This document shows, piece by piece, positions 53,769 through 63,400 of a stretch of 64,000 nucleotides of DNA. The DNA lies in NCBI GenBank assembly GCA_035487355.1, contig DATHMF010000073.1, positions 62,001-126,000 on the forward strand. Direction: 5' to 3'. Source of the stretch: Terriglobales bacterium (GTDB taxonomy: Bacteria; Acidobacteriota; Terriglobia; Terriglobales; Acidobacteriaceae). A program made the translations under genes and the position numbers. Numbering within the stretch: the first letter of the stretch is position 1; the number at the start of each line of letters is the position of its first letter. The notes below the pieces were generated by a model. That model did not search any database and was not told the DNA's origin. It saw nothing but the letters and a program-made list of their open reading frames with translations.

Positions 53769-54860
53769 ATGGAGTTACCTTTACTGCAAAAACTTTCTTC
53801 GCCTTCCATTACTGTGATTATCCCTGCGCTGCGGCGGCCTGATCTCACGCAACGATGCTTGCGTTCTCTCGCATTACAAAAGGCGGCAGGGTTGGAAATC
53901 GTGATCGTGGAGAATGAAGCTCAGCAGAACACAATCTTTCATCTCGAAACCCTGCCTGTTGATTTTCCCTATCCGGTGCGCCAAATTCTCCTAGAGCAGA
54001 ATCTCGGTACAACGGACTCCATTAATCGGGCGTTGCAGAATGTTGGCCCGGAATTTATTTTGCTGCTGAACAATGACGTAGAACTGGAACCACAATTTGC
54101 GACGCTGCTCGTAGAAAAACTGAAATCAGATTCCCAACTGGCATTTTCTACCGGCAAATTGCTCAATGCGCAGGAGAAAACCCGCTTCGACGGCGCCGGG
54201 GATGCGCTTTTACTGGGTGGCGGCGCCTATCGTCTTGGCCATCAAGATGTCGATAGCGGCCAGTTTGATCAGTCGGCGGAAGCCTTTGTGGGCTGTGGTG
54301 CAGCTACGCTCTACCGTCGCAGCGCGTTCGAGCATGCCGGCGGGCTCGATGGTGATTTCTTTGCTTACCTCGATGACGTTGACCTGGCCTTTCGGCTACA
54401 ACTCGGCGGCTGGTGCGGGGCTTATGTGCCCAACGCTGTTGCATATCACATTGGCAGCGCAACGCTGGGCGATTCCATGCATCCGCGAATCGTCCGTTGG
54501 ATGACACGCAACCAAATTCTGCTCCTGCTGAAGAATTATCCCGCGAGTGTGTTCTTTCGGCTACTGCCACGGATTTGGGTTTATCAATTTTTGTGGTTTC
54601 TGATGATCTTGCGTCGCGGAAATGCACTTTCTTACATAGGAGGCATATTTGACGCGGTGAAATTGCTGGGGAGCGTGCCTGGGAAACGCAAGCAGGTACA
54701 ATCCCAGCGCAAGATTACCAGCACGGAGCTGATCCAGAAACTACGCGCCTCCGAAGCCCAAATCTATGCTTGGCACTGTACACGCGACGCAAAGATGAAG
54801 TCTGCATTGCTGCGCATCTATTTTGGATTATTCGGCAAGCCTCGGGCCATCTCAGGATAA
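53769..54860 (+). CDS. GT2 glycosyltransferase, rhamnosyltransferase-like
   Basis: 363 residues. GT-A fold: ITVIIPALRRPDLTQRCLRS, then LLLNNDVELEP (metal-binding acidic motif), FVGCGAATLYRRSAFEHAGG and the acceptor-site FFAYLDDVDLAFRLQLGGW. This is the layout of WcaA/RfbF-type rhamnosyl- and related transferases. A C-terminal hydrophobic stretch (FFRLLPRIWVYQFLWFLMIL) could attach it to the membrane. It precedes the dTDP-sugar genes and could use dTDP- or GDP-rhamnose. It is homologous to the GT2 at 59330. Confidence 0.82.
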   Translation: MELPLLQKLSSPSITVIIPALRRPDLTQRCLRSLALQKAAGLEIVIVENEAQQNTIFHLETLPVDFPYPVRQILLEQNLGTTDSINRALQNVGPEFILLLNNDVELEPQFATLLVEKLKSDSQLAFSTGKLLNAQEKTRFDGAGDALLLGGGAYRLGHQDVDSGQFDQSAEAFVGCGAATLYRRSAFEHAGGLDGDFFAYLDDVDLAFRLQLGGWCGAYVPNAVAYHIGSATLGDSMHPRIVRWMTRNQILLLLKNYPASVFFRLLPRIWVYQFLWFLMILRRGNALSYIGGIFDAVKLLGSVPGKRKQVQSQRKITSTELIQKLRASEAQIYAWHCTRDAKMKSALLRIYFGLFGKPRAISG

Positions 54861-54998
54861 ACGCCCGCTGATTATTGAAATGCTATGATAACGGTTTCTG
54901 AAGCTGACCTTGTGCAAGCCGGAGCAAGCGTGCATGATCTCCGGGGGTGGAGAAGAGCCGGCACGTGAGAAGATAAACTCAAAACTCAAGAGGACTGT

Positions 54999-55754
54999 AT
55001 GAAAGGCGTAGTACTAGCGGGTGGATTGGGAACGCGGATGATGCCGCTGACGAGGGTGACGAACAAGCATCTGTTGCCGGTGCACAATTTGCCCATGGTG
55101 TTTTATCCCATTCGGGCGCTGGTGAACGTGGGGATCACGGAGATCCTGATCGTGACTGGCGGGCACAATGCGGGAGACTTTCTGCGGCTGCTGGCCAATG
55201 GCAAGGATTTCGGATTGCAGCGGCTGAACTATGCCTACCAGGAGGGCGAAGGCGGCATTGCCGATGCGTTACGCTTGGCGGAGTACTTTGCCGAAGAGGA
55301 TTCGATCTGCGTGATCCTGGGAGACAATATTATTGAGAACAATTTTGTGGAGAGCGCCGAGTGCTTCCAGCAGCAAGAGAAGGGGGCGCATATTATTTTG
55401 AAGGAAGTGCACGATCCGGAGCGTTTTGGTTGCCCGGAGATCGTGGAAGGGCGGATTATCGGCATTGAAGAGAAGCCCAAGCAGCCCAAGTCGAACTATG
55501 CCGTGACCGGGATCTATCTGTACGATAACGCGGTCTTCGAGAAGATTAAGACGCTGAAGCCGTCGCAGCGGGGTGAGCTGGAGATTACGGACATCAACAA
55601 CATGTATCTTCGGGAGGGAACGCTGACGCACAGCATTCTGGAGGGTTGGTGGACGGATGCCGGGACCTTCGAGTCCCTTCGCCACGCCACGAACCTGGTG
55701 GCCGAGACGGGAGCCAATAAGCTGACGAAACCGGCAGCAGTGGCGAGGAAATAG
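54999..55754 (+). CDS. rmlA: Sugar-1-phosphate nucleotidylyltransferase (short RmlA type)
   Basis: 251 residues. It has the nucleotide-binding start MKGVVLAGGLGTRMMPLTRV, EGGIADALRLAEYF, the acidic GDNIIENN and EEKPKQPKSNYAVTGIYLYD. It belongs to the shorter class of glucose-1-phosphate thymidylyltransferases, about 40 residues less than E. coli RmlA, lacking the C-terminal extension. It makes dTDP-glucose, the substrate of the next gene. ATG 54999 has AAGAGGA. Confidence 0.85.
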   Translation: MKGVVLAGGLGTRMMPLTRVTNKHLLPVHNLPMVFYPIRALVNVGITEILIVTGGHNAGDFLRLLANGKDFGLQRLNYAYQEGEGGIADALRLAEYFAEEDSICVILGDNIIENNFVESAECFQQQEKGAHIILKEVHDPERFGCPEIVEGRIIGIEEKPKQPKSNYAVTGIYLYDNAVFEKIKTLKPSQRGELEITDINNMYLREGTLTHSILEGWWTDAGTFESLRHATNLVAETGANKLTKPAAVARK

Positions 55755-55775
55755 AGTAAGTAAAAGGGAGAGGCA

Positions 55776-56801
55776 TTGAAGATACTGGTCACAGGCGGGG
55801 CGGGATTTATCGGATCGAATTTTATCCGGCAGACCCTGCACAGCGGTAAGAATACCGAGGTTGTCAACTTCGACAAGCTGACGTATTCCGGGAACCTGGA
55901 GAACCTCGCTGATCTCGCAGAGAACCCACGGTACCGGTTTGTGCGCGGCGATATCGCCGATGCGGCGAAGGTGGCAGAAGTATTGGCCAACGGCTTTGAT
56001 GCGATTGTAAATTTTGCGGCGGAGACGCATGTAGACCGCAGCATTGAGAACGCAGCCCCGTTCGTGCACTCTAACGTGATCGGGACTTTGACCCTGCTTG
56101 AGGCCGTGCGCCAGCATAAAACCAAGCTGTTTATCCAGATCAGCACGGATGAAGTTTATGGCAGTGCCGGGACAAAAGACAGCTTCACGGAGGACCAGAT
56201 TCTGGATCCGCGCAGCCCATACTCGGCGAGCAAGGCAGCGGCCGATCATCTAGTGAACGCTTATATCCATACTTATGGAATCTCGGCCATCACGCTACGC
56301 TGCACCAACAACTACGGCCCCTATCAGTTTCCGGAGAAGCTCATCCCGCTGATGATTGCCAATGCGATAGAGGGAAAGCAGCTGCCCGTCTACGGCGACG
56401 GCATGCAGGAGCGAGACTGGCTCTATGTAGAAGATTACTGCCGCGCTATCGCCTTTGTGCTTGAGCGCGGAAAGCCCGGTGACGTGTACAACGTGTCTTC
56501 TGGAAGTCCGACACCGAATCTGGTTGTGATCAAGACGATTCTGAAGATGCTGGGCAAGCCGGAGTCGCTGATCCGGTTTGTGACGGACCGTCCGGGCCAT
56601 GACCGGCGCTATTCGCTGGATAGCAGCAAACTGCGCCGCGAACTGGCCTGGAAGCCGGAAGTGGGATTTGAAGAGGGTATCGGCAAAACCGTGGATTGGT
56701 ATCTGAAGAACAAAGTGTGGCTCGAGCGGGCGCGTTCGGGCGAATACCGCAACTACTACGAACGCCACTACACCCGCCGCGAAGAGACCTTTAGCAAGTA
56801 A
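55776..56801 (+). CDS. rmlB: dTDP-glucose 4,6-dehydratase
   Basis: 341 residues. [41 protein letters not shown], catalytic YSASK, RCTNNYGPYQFPEKLIPLMI and DRPGHDRRYSLDSSK are all RmlB signatures. It makes dTDP-4-keto-6-deoxyglucose. It starts at a TTG (55776) with AAGGGAG at good spacing, 21 bases after rmlA. Confidence 0.93.
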   Translation: MKILVTGGAGFIGSNFIRQTLHSGKNTEVVNFDKLTYSGNLENLADLAENPRYRFVRGDIADAAKVAEVLANGFDAIVNFAAETHVDRSIENAAPFVHSNVIGTLTLLEAVRQHKTKLFIQISTDEVYGSAGTKDSFTEDQILDPRSPYSASKAAADHLVNAYIHTYGISAITLRCTNNYGPYQFPEKLIPLMIANAIEGKQLPVYGDGMQERDWLYVEDYCRAIAFVLERGKPGDVYNVSSGSPTPNLVVIKTILKMLGKPESLIRFVTDRPGHDRRYSLDSSKLRRELAWKPEVGFEEGIGKTVDWYLKNKVWLERARSGEYRNYYERHYTRREETFSK

Positions 56802-56810
56802 AAAGCGTCT

Positions 56811-57695
56811 TCAACTTGCTTGCAGCCCTGCCTTCTTGCGCGTCTGCATATACTCTGCCAGTGCCTCCTGCCAGGGACGAAAGTCGCTGAACCCGACGCT
56901 GCGGTATGCCTGATTGTCGAGTACAGAATAGGCCGGGCGCTTTGCCTTGGCGGCATATTGCTCGCTGGTGACCGGGTTTATGACCGTATGTGTCTTCGCC
57001 AGACGAAAGCACTCACGGGCGAAATCAAACCATGAACATTCTCCCGTGCTGGTCATGTGAAACAGGCCTTGTGCTCCGGAAGGAAGCAAGCGAACCATGT
57101 GCCGGGCCAGTTCGCGTGTGCTGGTGGGCGTGCATACCTGATCGTTGACCACGCTTGGGGCTTTGTTGGCAGCCGCCAGCTTCAGCATGGTTTCCACAAA
57201 ATTCCCGGTTTTGCTCTGGCTGCCTGCCAGCCCATAGAGCCCACATGTGCGAATGATGAGATGGCGAGTGCAGTTTTGTTGTACGGCAAGCTCCCCGGCA
57301 AGACGCGATTTTCCATAAATAGAGAGAGGTTTGGCCTCGTCGCGTTCCACGTAGGCAGAACGTTTTACTCCATCAAAGACATAGTCGCTGCTGAGCTGCA
57401 CCAGCAGCGCATTCTGCCGTTGCGCGGCCTGTGCCACATTGCAGACCCCGCCCTCATTGACGGCAAACGTGGTTTCCGGTTCCTCCTCGCAGAGGTCTAC
57501 TCGATGGAATGCCGCTGTGTTGATGATGCACTCGGGATGGGTGCTTGCGATTAAATTATCCACGGCGCGTTGGTCGCGGATATCGAGCTGCTCATGGGTC
57601 ACGGGAATAATTTCGTAGCTCTTGCCGGCAGCCGTAAATTCGGCCTGCAGGTCACGGGCGAGCTGGCCGTTAGCCCCGATGAGCAAAATCTTCAT
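56811..57695 (-). CDS. rmlD: dTDP-4-dehydrorhamnose reductase
   Basis: About 294 residues, RmlD/RfbD family: ILLIGANGQLARDLQAEF, the short STHPECIINTAAF, VQLSSDYVFDGVKRSAYVE, catalytic YGKSRLAGE. It reduces dTDP-4-keto-L-rhamnose to dTDP-L-rhamnose, which requires a 3,5-epimerase (RmlC) not seen in the window. It converges on rmlB with a nine-base gap. Two starts are close: ATG 57695, preferred, and TTG 57704. Confidence 0.85.
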   Translation of the reverse strand: MKILLIGANGQLARDLQAEFTAAGKSYEIIPVTHEQLDIRDQRAVDNLIASTHPECIINTAAFHRVDLCEEEPETTFAVNEGGVCNVAQAAQRQNALLVQLSSDYVFDGVKRSAYVERDEAKPLSIYGKSRLAGELAVQQNCTRHLIIRTCGLYGLAGSQSKTGNFVETMLKLAAANKAPSVVNDQVCTPTSTRELARHMVRLLPSGAQGLFHMTSTGECSWFDFARECFRLAKTHTVINPVTSEQYAAKAKRPAYSVLDNQAYRSVGFSDFRPWQEALAEYMQTRKKAGLQAS

Positions 57696-57786
57696 GTTTG
57701 GCAAGATATCACGGCAGCTTCTAAGGTGTTGCCTTTCTAGGATAACCTTAGCCGTTGCTGGGGTATCATTCTGATAAAATTTATGT

Positions 57787-57882
57787 GTTTCATAGTGCTA
57801 GAGCATTTTCAGAGTGACCATAATTTCGTCTAGCATGAAACATCCCTGAGTGTTCAGACTAACTCCGAAAAATACTCTAGAG
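57787..57882. repeat. Nested inverted repeats, MITE/RIME-like, upstream of the sugar transferase
   Basis: CTAGAGCATTTTC (57798-57810) is mirrored by GAAAAATACTCTAGAG (57867-57882). Inside and across, GTTTCAT plus GCTAG (57787-57801) is mirrored by CTAGC plus ATGAAAC (57830-57841). The ends resemble the AGAGCATTTTC palindromic intergenic elements known from rhizobia. It could be a small mobile repeat or an operator. Confidence 0.5.
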
Positions 57883-57902
57883 AATCGGGACATAGGCCAA
57901 AA

Positions 57903-59336
57903 TTGTTAGAGCGACGCTCAAAATTGTTGGGATTGGGCTGTCTTGCCCATGATCTGGTGCTGACTGCGCTGGCCTTGCCGATTGCTTACCTGTTGCGCGT
58001 CTCTGTTCTTCCCAGGGTTCTTGACTCACATTTTCCAGCAGTCTATCCGCTGCGCGTCTATTTGCCTTTTTTGGCGGGAGTCCTTGTTACATGGTTTGTG
58101 GTTGGATTTCTGTACGGCATCTACCGCAAGGTAGAGCTGCGCAATCCTGCACAAATCGTCTGGGACGAAACCAAGCTGGTCGTCACTGGCATGGGGCTCG
58201 TGGCCGCCGGGCTATACCTGTTTCGAGCTGATATCAGCCGCAGTCTGGCTTTGACCTTTGGCGCTGTGAACTGGCTGCTTCTCATCACCGGCCGGCTCAC
58301 AATGTTTTTCACCAAAGGCTCGCTGCGCCGAATTTTTGGACGTTATCACCATGTTCTCGTGGTCGGTACGGGCACCCATGCTCACGAGTTAGCGCGGCTG
58401 GTAGAGCATGCCGAACCACTGGGGCTGCGTCTTATAGGGTTTGCCTACCTTACCGAGCTTCCGCCCGCTCCCGCCGAAGACTTGCACAGCTCGTATAAGA
58501 CCATTCCATTGGATCAAGTCCCGGACTTTATCCATGACCACGTTGTGGATGAAGTCCTGATTGCCGTGGAAAAGCAGGATTTGGATTGCATTGAACCCCT
58601 GGTCTTGCACTGTGAACGTGAAGGCGTCCGCACGCGGGTTCATCTGAATTTCCTCAAGGCCACCAGTTCGAGCGTGCATCTGGAACATCTCAATGAGTTT
58701 CCTCTACTCACTTTTTCCACCGGCCCGCAGGATGAGCTTCAGCTTTTAGCCAAGCGCGTTGCCGATCTTGCCCTGGCTCTTTTTCTGTTGATTGTGCTCG
58801 CGCCTCTCATGCTGGTGATTGCCTTGCTCGTGCGCTTTACCTCCTCCGGTCCAATTCTTTATCGTCAGACGCGTTGTGGATTAGGCGGCAGGCGCTTCAC
58901 TGTGTTGAAGTTTCGCTCAATGGTGCAGAATGCAGAGCAATTGCGCCCTGGAATGGAGCATCTCAACGAGGCTGATGGCCCGGTCTTCAAGATAGCTGAC
59001 GATCCCCGCGTTACTCCTATCGGGCGCTGGCTCCGCCGCACTAGTCTCGACGAGCTGCCGCAGCTTTGGAACATCCTTCGCGGCGATATGTCTTTTGTTG
59101 GTCCTCGTCCGCCTATACCCGAAGAGGTGGAAAAATACGAGTCATGGCAGCGGCGGCGGTTGCGTATGCGTCCGGGGCTGACCTGCCTGTGGGCGCTCGA
59201 AGGCCGCAGCCAGCTCAACTTTGACCGCTGGATGCAGCTCGATCTCTCCTATATTGACCGGTGGTCGTTGTGGCTTGACGCGCAAATCTTTCTGAAAACA
59301 ATTCCGCATGTCCTGTTCGGCCGGGGCGCATGGTAG
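57903..59336 (+). CDS. Polyprenyl glycosylphosphotransferase (initiating sugar transferase)
   Basis: 477 residues. The N-terminus has four hydrophobic segments (about 12-130), then a nucleotide-binding-like domain (YHHVLVVGTGTHAHELARLV). A further helix at about 285-308 precedes the catalytic bacterial sugar transferase domain: VLKFRSMV, GPVFKIADDPRVTPIGRWLR, DELPQLWNILRGDMSFVGPR. It transfers a sugar-1-phosphate from a nucleotide sugar to undecaprenyl phosphate, the first step of glycan assembly. The start is a TTG (57903). The stop overlaps the next gene's start. Confidence 0.88.
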   Translation: MLERRSKLLGLGCLAHDLVLTALALPIAYLLRVSVLPRVLDSHFPAVYPLRVYLPFLAGVLVTWFVVGFLYGIYRKVELRNPAQIVWDETKLVVTGMGLVAAGLYLFRADISRSLALTFGAVNWLLLITGRLTMFFTKGSLRRIFGRYHHVLVVGTGTHAHELARLVEHAEPLGLRLIGFAYLTELPPAPAEDLHSSYKTIPLDQVPDFIHDHVVDEVLIAVEKQDLDCIEPLVLHCEREGVRTRVHLNFLKATSSSVHLEHLNEFPLLTFSTGPQDELQLLAKRVADLALALFLLIVLAPLMLVIALLVRFTSSGPILYRQTRCGLGGRRFTVLKFRSMVQNAEQLRPGMEHLNEADGPVFKIADDPRVTPIGRWLRRTSLDELPQLWNILRGDMSFVGPRPPIPEEVEKYESWQRRRLRMRPGLTCLWALEGRSQLNFDRWMQLDLSYIDRWSLWLDAQIFLKTIPHVLFGRGAW

Positions 59337-60379
59337 GGTCGGAATCGCCGCAAGTTTCCGTTCTTCTGGTTACTTACAATTCTGCGGAATATCTGGCGCG
59401 ATGCCTGGAATCATTGTTGCAGCAGAACTATCCCGCGCTGGAAATCATCATTGTGGATAACGCATCCACGGATAAAACCAGAGAAATACTCTCGCAATTC
59501 ACCCCGCCTGCTGGGATCAATTCGACGGTTAAGTTAAATGCAGAAAACCGGGGGTTTGCTGCCGCTCAGAACCAGGCAATTCGCGAGGCGCACGGCGCAT
59601 GGCTGCTTTGCTTCAACCCCGACGTGACTTTACGGTCAGATTTCATCTCCCAACTGGTCTCAGCTGTAACGCAACTTGCTGTGACAGGGGAGAAAGAAAT
59701 CGGCGCAGTGTGCGGCAAGCTGCTCCGTTGGTCGCCAGGGGAACAAACGGAATTTACATCCATCATTGATTGCACAGGAATGTATTTCACGCGCAACATG
59801 CGCCATCTCGATCGAGGCGCTGAAGGAACCGATCACGGCCAGTATGAGCGCGCGGAATATGTATTTGGCGCGAGCGGCGCAGCAGCGTTATATCGCCGAG
59901 CCATGGTGGAAGATGTGAGCATTGATGGAGAATTTTTCGATGAAGATTTTTTTGCCTACCGCGAAGACGCCGATTTGGCCTGGCGGGCTCAGATTCTGGG
60001 CTGGAAGTGCCTTTACGTTCCGGCTGCGGTGGGCTGGCATGTGCGCCGCGTTACCCCCGAGCGGCGCGAGCTGTTGCCGGACCTCATCAACTGGCATTCG
60101 GTAAAGAACCGGTTTCTGATGCGAATCAAGAATTCCTCAGCCTGGCTCTTCCTGCGTTTGTTCTCTCCCGTAACCGTACGCGATCTCATGATCGTGGGCT
60201 ATGCCGCGCTGCGTAACTGGCGGCTATTCTCTGCACTTTTTTATCCGGTTCGTCATGTCCGCCGGCTCTGGCGAAAACGGCAATGGATTCAATCCAGGCG
60301 CAAAATCTCAGACCGCCAATTGTTACGCTGGTTCTGCAATCGGCCACGGAGCGAACCTCTGGCAGACAACAAAGAGTAG
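59330..60379 (+). CDS. GT2 glycosyltransferase, rhamnosyltransferase-like
   Basis: 349 residues. VSVLLVTYNSAEYLARCLES, IVDNASTDKT and the DxD-type FNPDVTLR form the donor site. GASGAAALYRRAM and FFDEDFFAYREDADLAWRAQ are typical acceptor-side motifs. It would add the second sugar to the lipid-linked unit made by the overlapping upstream gene. ATG 59330 overlaps that gene's stop by seven bases. It is homologous to the enzyme at 53769. Confidence 0.83.
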   Translation: MVGSESPQVSVLLVTYNSAEYLARCLESLLQQNYPALEIIIVDNASTDKTREILSQFTPPAGINSTVKLNAENRGFAAAQNQAIREAHGAWLLCFNPDVTLRSDFISQLVSAVTQLAVTGEKEIGAVCGKLLRWSPGEQTEFTSIIDCTGMYFTRNMRHLDRGAEGTDHGQYERAEYVFGASGAAALYRRAMVEDVSIDGEFFDEDFFAYREDADLAWRAQILGWKCLYVPAAVGWHVRRVTPERRELLPDLINWHSVKNRFLMRIKNSSAWLFLRLFSPVTVRDLMIVGYAALRNWRLFSALFYPVRHVRRLWRKRQWIQSRRKISDRQLLRWFCNRPRSEPLADNKE

Positions 60380-60485
60380 ATTATTTTGGATTTGCTCTTA
60401 ACATCCGGCTCTCTCGCCATCCATCGCCTCCAACCATGCCTCTCCGCTACACGTTAGGGTGAAAACTAACGTAAAATCTAAGAAT

Positions 60486-63400
60486 ATGCCCAAGTTCACC
60501 GGTTTGCTCTTCTTTGGTTTTTTTCTGTTTTTGTCCGCGTTTGCTTATGGGCAAACCACTCCTAGCCCCGCTGCCACCCCCACGCCCTCAAACGATAGCG
60601 CGGCCCCCGCCTCGAAAACCGCGGACTATTCCCAGGAAGCGGTTGTGTATGAGTCCTATCACACCGTGGAACGCTTCGAGAGTGATGGAACCGGCAAAAA
60701 GAATGTGACCGCGCGTATCCGCGTGCAGAGCGAAGCCGGCGTGGATCAGCTTGGTCAACTCGTCTTCGGCTACAACGCTGCCAGTGAGAAGTTCGACATT
60801 GATTATGTACGGGTCCGCCGCGCCGACGGATCGGTTGTGACCGCCACGCCCGACGCCGTGCAGGATATGACCGCTCCCGTGTTGCGTGAAGCGCCGGTGT
60901 ACACCGATTACCGCGAAAAACACGTTACCGTGCCCGCGCTTCGGCCTGGAGAGATCCTGGAATACTCCATCACTACGACCACGCACACGCCGCTGGCGCC
61001 GGGGCAATTCTGGCTGGAATATGACTTCGCCAAACATGGCATCTTGCTCGACGAGCAATTGGAAGTCAACGTTCCCGCGAACAAAAAGATCAAACTTAAA
61101 AATAAAGACGAATACGCTCCCAAGATTTCGCAGGAGGGAGACCGCAAAATTTACACCTGGAAGAGCTCGCATCTTGACCAGGAGGAAGATGACGATTCTT
61201 CTTCTTCCGCCGCCGATAAAAAGAAAAAGAAGAAACATACTTACAAAGATGAAATATCGGATGTAGAGCTGACCACTTTCCAGAGTTGGGAAGAGCTTGG
61301 GCGCTGGTATGCCAGTCTGGAAAAAGACCGCATCACACCCACGCCCGAGATCAAGGCCAAAGCCGCAGAGTTGACCAAGAATGCGCAGACCGACATCGGC
61401 AAGATACAAGACCTCTACGATTACGTAGCCAGGAACTTCCGTTACGTGAGCCTTTCGCTGGGAAGAGGACGTTACCAGCCGCATCCTGCCGGTGAAATCC
61501 TCGCCAATCAATATGGCGATTGCAAAGACAAACACACGCTGTTGAGCGCCATGTTGCGCGGCATTGGCCTCAGCGCAAATGCCGTACTGATTGATAGCTC
61601 GCGCAAGCTCGATGAAGACGTGCCTTCGCCTTCGCAGTTCGACCACGTCATCACAGTTGTGCCTCTGGGTAAGCAGATGCTTTGGATGGATACAACCTCT
61701 GAAATCGCTCCCTTTCAGTTGCTGCTGAGTCCTCTTCGCGCCAAGAAGGCGCTCATGATTCCTCAGGATGGGGCGCCTAAAATTGTAGAGACCCCTTCCG
61801 ATCCTGCCGTACCCAACTACCAGATTGTTGAACTGGATGGCAAAATTTCCGACCTGGGAAAGCTGGATGCGCACGTTCGTATGGAATTGCGCGGTGATTC
61901 TGAGGTGATGCTGCGCTCTCTCATGCGCCGCGTCCCGCGCAGCAAGTGGAAAGATGTAATGAAATATGGAGCGGCAACACAGGGGCTCGATGGCGAAGTT
62001 TCCAACCTTCAACTGAGCGACCTGGAATCCACCAACGAACCGCTCACTGTCGAATACCAGATTGCAGTCGCGAACTTTTTCGATTGGTCCGGGAAGCAGA
62101 CTGAGATCGAGCTGCCCACGTTAATGCGTTTCTCGCTTCCTAATGCTGATCCAGACCCCGATCCGGAAGACGACCCTATCCCCTTCGGCGGTCCCATTGA
62201 ATTTACTACCCGTTTTCACTTGCTGCTCCCGTCAAAATTCACTCTGGGTTCAATGGTGCCGGTAAATTTGGTGCGCGATTACGGTGAATATCACTCTACC
62301 TATAAAACAGATAATCAAAGTGCAAATGGTCAACGCAAGATTTCCATCAAAGTGCGCGAACTGCCGGTCACCCGCTCGCGCGATTATCTTGCGTTTCGCC
62401 GCGCCGTGGAATCCGATGGCGATCAAAAAATCTCACTGGAGAACGTGAGTGCCAACAACAATTCGACGCCAACTGTTCCCCAAACTGCAAAAGCAGAAGA
62501 TCTGGAAGATGCCGCCCGTTCGGCGATTGAGGCGCAGCATTATGAGATCGCAGTAACGCTGCTGAAACGCGTCGTCGAGCTTGAGCCCAAGCACGCTGAT
62601 GCCTGGCTGCAACTGGGCGTGGTGTACGGAATTCTGCGCAATTTTGATCTTTCGGAACAGGCCTTCCATAAGCAGATCGAGCTCAACCCCTATGATGATC
62701 GCGCTTATGGCGGTTTGGGTTTGACCCTCTTTCAGCAGGATAAATTCGACGATGCTATTTCTGCCTATCGCAAGCAACTGGAGATCAATCCTCTCGATCT
62801 CAGGGCGCATTCCATGTTGGGGACGATTTATTCCAACCGCCACCGGTGGACTGACGCCGCTCCTGAATTCGAGCAGGCCGTCTCGCTTCAGCCCGATAAC
62901 GCCCTGCTGCGCGCTGAACTGGGCAGCGCATATCTCAACATGGACTTGGCCGATAAAGCTTTGGCCGCTTTTGACAAGGCCGTGCAGTTGGACCGCTCTC
63001 CTGAGATTTTGAACGACGTGAGTTACGAGCTTACGGAGAAAAATGTTCATCTCGATCGCGCCCTGCAATATGCCCAGAGCGCAGTGGATGAAACCGCCAC
63101 CCGCCTGCGCACGGTAACTCTGGACCATCCCGAGATGACAGAGATCGCGTTGGTGAACAGCCTGGCTTCTTATTGGGATACGCTCGGCTGGGTGTACTTC
63201 CGCCAGGGAGAGTTTGACCGGGCAGAGAAATATATTCGGGCCGCCATGGGACTTACCCAGCACGGCGAGGTCATTGATCACCTCGGGCAAATCTACGAAA
63301 AACGCGGCAAAACCGACGAGGCCATCCACTGGTATGCCGTTGCACTGGCGAGCCCGCATCCCAGTCCTGATACACGCGGCCGGTTGGCCAAACTGGCAGG

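Noticed and set aside
60588..62012. 474-residue minus-strand frame
   Set aside because: It is antisense to the DUF3857/transglutaminase gene and lacks any motif. Long antisense frames are common in GC-rich genes.
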